A stretch of 10,401 bases of DNA from an uncultured Butyricicoccus sp. (GTDB lineage Bacteria; Bacillota; Clostridia; Oscillospirales; Butyricicoccaceae), in NCBI GenBank assembly GCA_959018045.1, contig CAUEJN010000033.1:1-10401 (forward strand), read 5' to 3'. The number at the start of each line of letters is the position of its first letter. The first letter of the stretch is position 1. Of the stretch, positions 6,926-10,401 are shown one piece after another. The notes beneath the pieces were generated by a model. The model made no database searches. It was not told where the DNA came from and was given only the letters and a program-made list of their open reading frames with translations. The translations under genes and the position numbers were made by a program.

Positions 6926-7788
6926 GAGCCATTTTTTCACGTGAAGTACGCTCGTACTTCCAAACCATGCTCGGGCCGGTGTTTATCGCGGTGCTGACCG
7001 CGGTGACAGGCATTTACTTCATGGTTTTGAATCTGGTCAACGGCTACCCATATTTTTCGGCCACGATCGGAAATATGCTGTTTATGCTCATGGTTGCAGT
7101 CCCCATTCTCACCATGAAGTCTTTTGCAGAAGATCGTCACAGCCATGCCGAACAGCTCATGCTGTCCGCACCGGTTACGGTCTGGGATATCGTTTTGGGC
7201 AAGTATTTTGCAATGGTGGCAGTGTTCGCCATCCCGTGTCTGCTATTTTGTTTATGCCCGCTGATTATCATGACCGGTGGTACGGCAAGCCTTGGAAGTG
7301 ACTGGGCGGCAATTGGCCTGTACTTCCTGCTGGGCTGTGCATACATCGCCATTGGCATGTTCCTGTCCTCGATCACCGAGAGCCAGCTCATCGCTGCGGT
7401 TGCCAGCTTCGGCGTACTGCTCGTGCTCTATCTGTGGGATGCACTGGCGGAGTATTTCCCGACCAGCGCGCGCGGCAACCTCATCGGCATGATCGTGATT
7501 GCCGCCCTGCTTGCCGCTCTCTACTACGCGCTTGCACGCAATCCCTATGTTGCGGTCGGTGTGTTTGTCATCCTGACCGTGGCGCTCATCATCGCATATC
7601 TGGTCAGCAGCACGACGTTTGAAGGACTGATGGCCAAGACGCTGGGCACCTTTGACGTCTATACCGGCTTTGTCGAGCTGGCAAACTATCGCCTGCTTGA
7701 TTTGACCGCGGTTGTACGCTATCTCAGCTTGGCGTTCTTTGGCGTTTTCCTGACCGTGCAGTCGTTACAGAAGCGGAGGTGGGCATAA
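6922..7788 (+). CDS. ABC-2 type permease, GldF-like
   Basis: This 288-residue inner-membrane protein has six predicted helices, the membrane channel half of the complex. The first helix (about 16-40) follows a short cytoplasmic start (RAIFSREVRSYF). The loop SFAEDRHSHAEQLMLSAPV (67-85), followed by IVLGKY, is the conserved cytoplasmic coupling region of ABC-2 permeases of the GldF/NosY type. Helices then lie at about 97-117, 130-152, 155-173, 186-230 (probably two) and 263-282. The ATG overlaps the ATPase stop by four bases, and AGGAGG at 6909-6914 is seven bases upstream. It probably forms a homodimer with two copies of the ATPase. The cargo, or whether the complex moves a cargo at all, is unknown. 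Confidence 0.9.
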   Translation: MRAIFSREVRSYFQTMLGPVFIAVLTAVTGIYFMVLNLVNGYPYFSATIGNMLFMLMVAVPILTMKSFAEDRHSHAEQLMLSAPVTVWDIVLGKYFAMVAVFAIPCLLFCLCPLIIMTGGTASLGSDWAAIGLYFLLGCAYIAIGMFLSSITESQLIAAVASFGVLLVLYLWDALAEYFPTSARGNLIGMIVIAALLAALYYALARNPYVAVGVFVILTVALIIAYLVSSTTFEGLMAKTLGTFDVYTGFVELANYRLLDLTAVVRYLSLAFFGVFLTVQSLQKRRWA

Positions 7789-7789
7789 C

Positions 7790-9352
7790 ATGTTCGGCAG
7801 AAAGAAACAGAATGAGGCAGGCCAGACCGAGCCGCAGACCAAACCGCAGGATAGACGCATTCATCCGTCTCTGCCGCGTCCGTCGGGTGCTGCCATCAAG
7901 CAGTCGCTGCACGCAGCCGGTTTCCGGCATGGTTCGTACAGTGCAGGTATGACCGCCATCGTGCTGGCCATCCTGATTGTTGTCAATATGCTGGTGGGAC
8001 TGCTGCCGACCAGTACCCGCATGCTGGATTTGACCAGCAACAGCCTGTTTGAGATCGGTGACACGACCAAAACGGCGATGGAGGAGCTGAGCGAGGATGT
8101 CACCCTGACCATCGTCTCTCAGCCGGACTCGCTGGATACCCGTATTCAGCGTCTGGTGGACGAGTACGCATCGCTGTCCAGCCACATTTCGGTTGAGACG
8201 GTCGACCCGGTACTGCATCCGGCAGAGGCGCAGGAGCTGGGTGCCGAGGACGGCACGGTCGTTGTCTCGTGTGAGGCGACCGGCGAGAGCCGCAACATCC
8301 TGTTCAGCGAGATCATCACACATACGTATTCCATGTACAGCTATGAAGCGGTCGAGGATTCGTTCGACGGCGAGGGTCAGCTGACCGCAGCCATCGTCAG
8401 CGTATCCGCGCCGACCGATCATGTCATCTACACCACCGAGGGACACGGTGAACAGTCGCTGGGATCGAGTGTTCAGGATGCCATTGATAAGGCAAATCTG
8501 AGCACCGATACGGTCAATCTGGTCGTAGACGGCGGCATTCCGGAAGACTGCGACCTGCTGGTGATCAACGCACCGCAGAAGGATTTGGATGCAACCGAAA
8601 CCCAGGCCATCAAGGACTATATGGCCAAGGGCGGAAACGTCATCATCCTGCTCGCACAGACCGAGAATGACCAGCCCAACCTCAATGCACTGCTTGCAGC
8701 CTACGGTATGCAGCGCCAGAACGGCTATATTGTCGATGCTGAGCGTCATTACAGCAACGGCTATGATATCTTCCCGGAGATCTATACTGGTACGTCGATC
8801 ACAGCCGATATGACGAGCGATTCCCTGATTCTGCTGTATAACGCGGTGGGTATGCTTGAGACCGACCCGACCGTCGAGAATGTGACGCTCAGCACGGTGA
8901 TGCAGACCAGCACGAATGGTTATCTGGTGACCAACGAAGGTCAGACCCAGGGACAGTATCTGCTGGGTGCGATTGCACAGCAGGAGGTAACAGCGGAGAG
9001 TGGAGAAACCACGGAAACTACCGATGAGACTTCGACCGATGAGACGACCGAAGAAACCACAGAAGAGGCTGAGACTCAGACCGCGACCATGTGCGTTCTG
9101 CCAGACAGTCTGATTGACGACAGCATCATCGGTCAGTTCAGCAACCTGAGCAATCAGGATCTGTTTATGAACGCTGTGACCGCAAGCTTTGACGATGTCA
9201 GCAACATTTCCATTCCGGCCAAGTCGCTTTCGACCTCGTATAACCTCATTACCGGTGCAGGTGCGTGGGGTATGCTGTTCATTGCCATCATCCCGCTCGG
9301 TGTGCTCGGTGTCGGACTGGCACACTGGCTGCGCAGAAGGAGACGGGTATGA
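7790..9352 (+). CDS. GldG-like ABC auxiliary membrane protein
   Basis: This 520-residue protein belongs to the ABC_transp_aux/GldG family, the auxiliary component of gliding-type ABC complexes. A 50-residue basic cytoplasmic start leads into one helix (53-73), then a large extracytoplasmic domain, then a C-terminal helix (491-511) ending in RRRRR. Family landmarks are STRMLDLTSNSLFEIG just after the first helix (75-90), a TTEGHGE strand, and a LLVINAPQKDLDATETQAIKDY segment followed by GGNVIILL. Residues 403-431 are an unusual Glu/Thr-rich linker, probably flexible, between the globular domain and the last helix. The start is one base after the permease stop, with GGAGG at 7775-7779. The role is inferred from family and position: it would sit on the outside face of the permease. 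Confidence 0.88.
   Translation: MFGRKKQNEAGQTEPQTKPQDRRIHPSLPRPSGAAIKQSLHAAGFRHGSYSAGMTAIVLAILIVVNMLVGLLPTSTRMLDLTSNSLFEIGDTTKTAMEELSEDVTLTIVSQPDSLDTRIQRLVDEYASLSSHISVETVDPVLHPAEAQELGAEDGTVVVSCEATGESRNILFSEIITHTYSMYSYEAVEDSFDGEGQLTAAIVSVSAPTDHVIYTTEGHGEQSLGSSVQDAIDKANLSTDTVNLVVDGGIPEDCDLLVINAPQKDLDATETQAIKDYMAKGGNVIILLAQTENDQPNLNALLAAYGMQRQNGYIVDAERHYSNGYDIFPEIYTGTSITADMTSDSLILLYNAVGMLETDPTVENVTLSTVMQTSTNGYLVTNEGQTQGQYLLGAIAQQEVTAESGETTETTDETSTDETTEETTEEAETQTATMCVLPDSLIDDSIIGQFSNLSNQDLFMNAVTASFDDVSNISIPAKSLSTSYNLITGAGAWGMLFIAIIPLGVLGVGLAHWLRRRRRV
8996..9082 (+). repeat. Glu/Thr-rich low-complexity segment in the GldG-like gene
   Basis: This segment encodes residues 403-431, made almost only of Glu, Thr, Asp and Ser in repeating ETT/DET units. 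The DNA reuses similar GAA-ACC and GAG-ACG codon pairs, so it could vary in length by slippage. It has the look of a flexible acidic linker. Confidence 0.8.
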
Positions 9353-10335
9353 AAAAGCAGACGAGAAATCTTTGTATCGCAGCCGCGGCATTTATCGTGC
9401 TGGGCGGCGCGTATATTGCACTGGCAGGACAGCAAATCGAGAAAGAAGAGACGGTCGCAATCGAGGAACTGACCGATCTGGATGTCACCGATCTGACTTA
9501 CACCAACACAGAGGGTACTTGGCATCTGACCAAGACCGACGATGCGTGGAGTTATGCTGATGACGCGGCTTGTCCGATCGACAGCACAGCGGTGCAGGAG
9601 TTTGTCGACGAGATCGAAGAGATCACGGCTGACCGCAAGCTGGATAATCCGGATGCCGATGCCGATTACGGACTGGATGCCCCGGACTATACGATGGAGT
9701 TGTCCGACGGCAGACAGACCGTGACTGTGACTGCCAGTGTGCAGGATAGCGTGACTTATTTAAAGGCAAACGATACGGTCTATGCAACGACGGCTTACCT
9801 GCCTGAGGGTCTTAATCAAGGTTTGAATGGTTGGATTGAATACGAGAATATTCCGTATGCAACCGAGGATTCCTTGACCGAAATCGTTTGGGGAGATACT
9901 ACGGTGACCCGTGTGCTCGAAGAGGAGACTGCTTCTGCCGACGAGAGTGAGGCGAGCGAGGCGTCTGACAGCGAGGACGAGACCGAAGAAGAGGAAGTCA
10001 CCAAGTGGCAGATCACCGACGCATCGGGTACACGCACGATGGAACAGGATAGCACAATGGATACGTTCCTCAATGCTGTGCGTAATCTGTACGTTCTGTC
10101 GTGTGCCGACTATGGTGTGACCGATACCGCACGTAAGCAGACTTATGGTCTGGATGCACCGCAGACCCTTAAGGTCAGCTATACGACCGAAGATGGCACC
10201 GCATCTTATACCATTACCATTGGTGCTTCCGATGGCAACGGCGGATACTATGCGATGTTGGACGATAACGGTATCGTGCTGGTACTGGAAGCTGAGGGCG
10301 TGGATACACTGCGTTCGGTAGACCTCAGTGCATAA
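9349..10335 (+). CDS. DUF4340-family membrane-anchored protein
   Basis: This 328-residue protein has one N-terminal helix (about 8-27) after a basic start (MKKQTRN), and the rest is predicted to lie outside the membrane. I see no lipobox, so it is an anchored protein rather than a lipoprotein. The extracytoplasmic part has two related halves, each with a beta-rich pattern and a YGLDAP motif (107-112 and 266-271). They are separated by an acidic linker, residues 191-216. This arrangement fits DUF4340, a family found next to GldG-like genes. The ATG at 9349 overlaps the GldG-like stop (ATGA), with AAGGAG at 9337-9342. The open frame back to 9265 only duplicates part of the previous gene. It is likely the last part of the four-gene complex; its biochemical function is unknown. 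Confidence 0.88.
   Translation: MKKQTRNLCIAAAAFIVLGGAYIALAGQQIEKEETVAIEELTDLDVTDLTYTNTEGTWHLTKTDDAWSYADDAACPIDSTAVQEFVDEIEEITADRKLDNPDADADYGLDAPDYTMELSDGRQTVTVTASVQDSVTYLKANDTVYATTAYLPEGLNQGLNGWIEYENIPYATEDSLTEIVWGDTTVTRVLEEETASADESEASEASDSEDETEEEEVTKWQITDASGTRTMEQDSTMDTFLNAVRNLYVLSCADYGVTDTARKQTYGLDAPQTLKVSYTTEDGTASYTITIGASDGNGGYYAMLDDNGIVLVLEAEGVDTLRSVDLSA
9667..10161 (+). repeat. Internal duplication marked by two YGLDAP motifs
   Basis: YGLDAP is encoded at 9667-9684 and again at 10144-10161. Both copies are followed by a short strand pattern (YTMELSDGRQ and TLKVSYTTEDG), then a run of alternating hydrophobic and Thr residues (VTVTA, TASYTITIG). The coordinates span both copies. The rest of each half is diverged, so this is an old protein-level repeat rather than a recent DNA duplication. 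Confidence 0.7.
9919..9996 (+). repeat. Acidic Ser/Glu/Asp linker in the DUF4340 gene
   Basis: This encodes residues 191-216, a stretch of Glu, Asp, Ser, Ala and Thr with no bulky hydrophobic residue. It joins the two halves of the protein. A comparable acidic linker occurs in the preceding GldG-like protein. Confidence 0.8.
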
Positions 10336-10401
10336 AAAGAATAAAACAATCCCTTTTCTAAAGAAAGGCATCCTGACCGTGTGATGTGCATTCTCTTCTC
10401 C
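10336..10401 (+). other. Sequence after the ABC operon, nothing recognised
   Basis: This is A/T-rich sequence after the DUF4340 stop. A small stem (10352-10356 with 10364-10368) has no T-tract, so no terminator is called. The operon could continue beyond the window. Confidence 0.4.

Noticed and set aside
7724..9391. Long minus-strand open frame of 555 codons opposite the GldG-like gene
   Set aside because: It mirrors a clear + strand gene with known family motifs, has no recognisable domain, and such long antisense frames are expected in GC-rich coding DNA.
9349..9430. Lipoprotein signal in the DUF4340 protein
   Set aside because: The only nearby cysteine (Cys9) precedes the hydrophobic stretch rather than following it, so there is no lipobox; a signal anchor fits better.
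10352..10368. Possible terminator after the DUF4340 gene
   Set aside because: The stem is short and A/T-rich, and the following bases (CATCCTGACC) contain no T-tract.

Overview
The window looks like chromosomal DNA from a low-to-moderate-GC Gram-positive lineage, most likely a gut-type member of the Clostridia. The evidence is strong AGGAGG-type ribosome binding sites before every gene, sigma-A-like promoters, a GTG start, compact Rho-independent terminators, and Firmicute-style transporter families. The GC content appears to be in the mid-to-high 50s by eye. The genus is not determined. No phage, plasmid, insertion-sequence, CRISPR, tRNA or rRNA signal was seen. All seven genes lie on the + strand.

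Layout: (1) 61-2600 holds a two-gene unit. A HAD phosphatase fused in frame to a GNAT acetyltransferase overlaps (ATGA) a BrnQ branched-chain amino acid:cation symporter. (2) 2601-2869 is a spacer with a good extended -10 promoter and a structured leader. It drives a single membrane-anchored family 2 glycosyltransferase (GTG start at 2870), closed by a strong terminator at 4172-4203. (3) 4204-4353 is a promoter region with a dyad, followed by an AGCS-family sodium:alanine/glycine symporter (4354-5787) and a strong terminator at 5800-5830. (4) 5831-5950 is a promoter/leader region, followed by a tight four-gene operon (5951-10335): ABC ATPase, ABC-2 permease, GldG-like auxiliary membrane protein and DUF4340 protein. 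The window ends 66 bases after the last stop with no convincing terminator.

How the genes work together: the ATPase (GldA-like), six-helix permease (GldF-like) and GldG-like protein form one predicted ABC-2 complex. The DUF4340 protein, anchored by one N-terminal helix and otherwise outside the membrane, is the probable fourth part. Three junctions of 1-4 bases support coordinated translation. The family name comes from gliding motility in Bacteroidetes, but nothing here indicates gliding, and the substrate is unknown. This operon is the closest thing in the window to an undescribed system. Two features stand out: DUF4340 appears internally duplicated (YGLDAP motif twice, 159 residues apart), and both extracytoplasmic components carry acidic Ser/Thr/Glu-rich linkers. 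The rest is two amino acid importers, a fused phosphatase/acetyltransferase and an orphan glycan synthase. These are ordinary families, apart from the fusion and some possible regulatory structures in the leaders.
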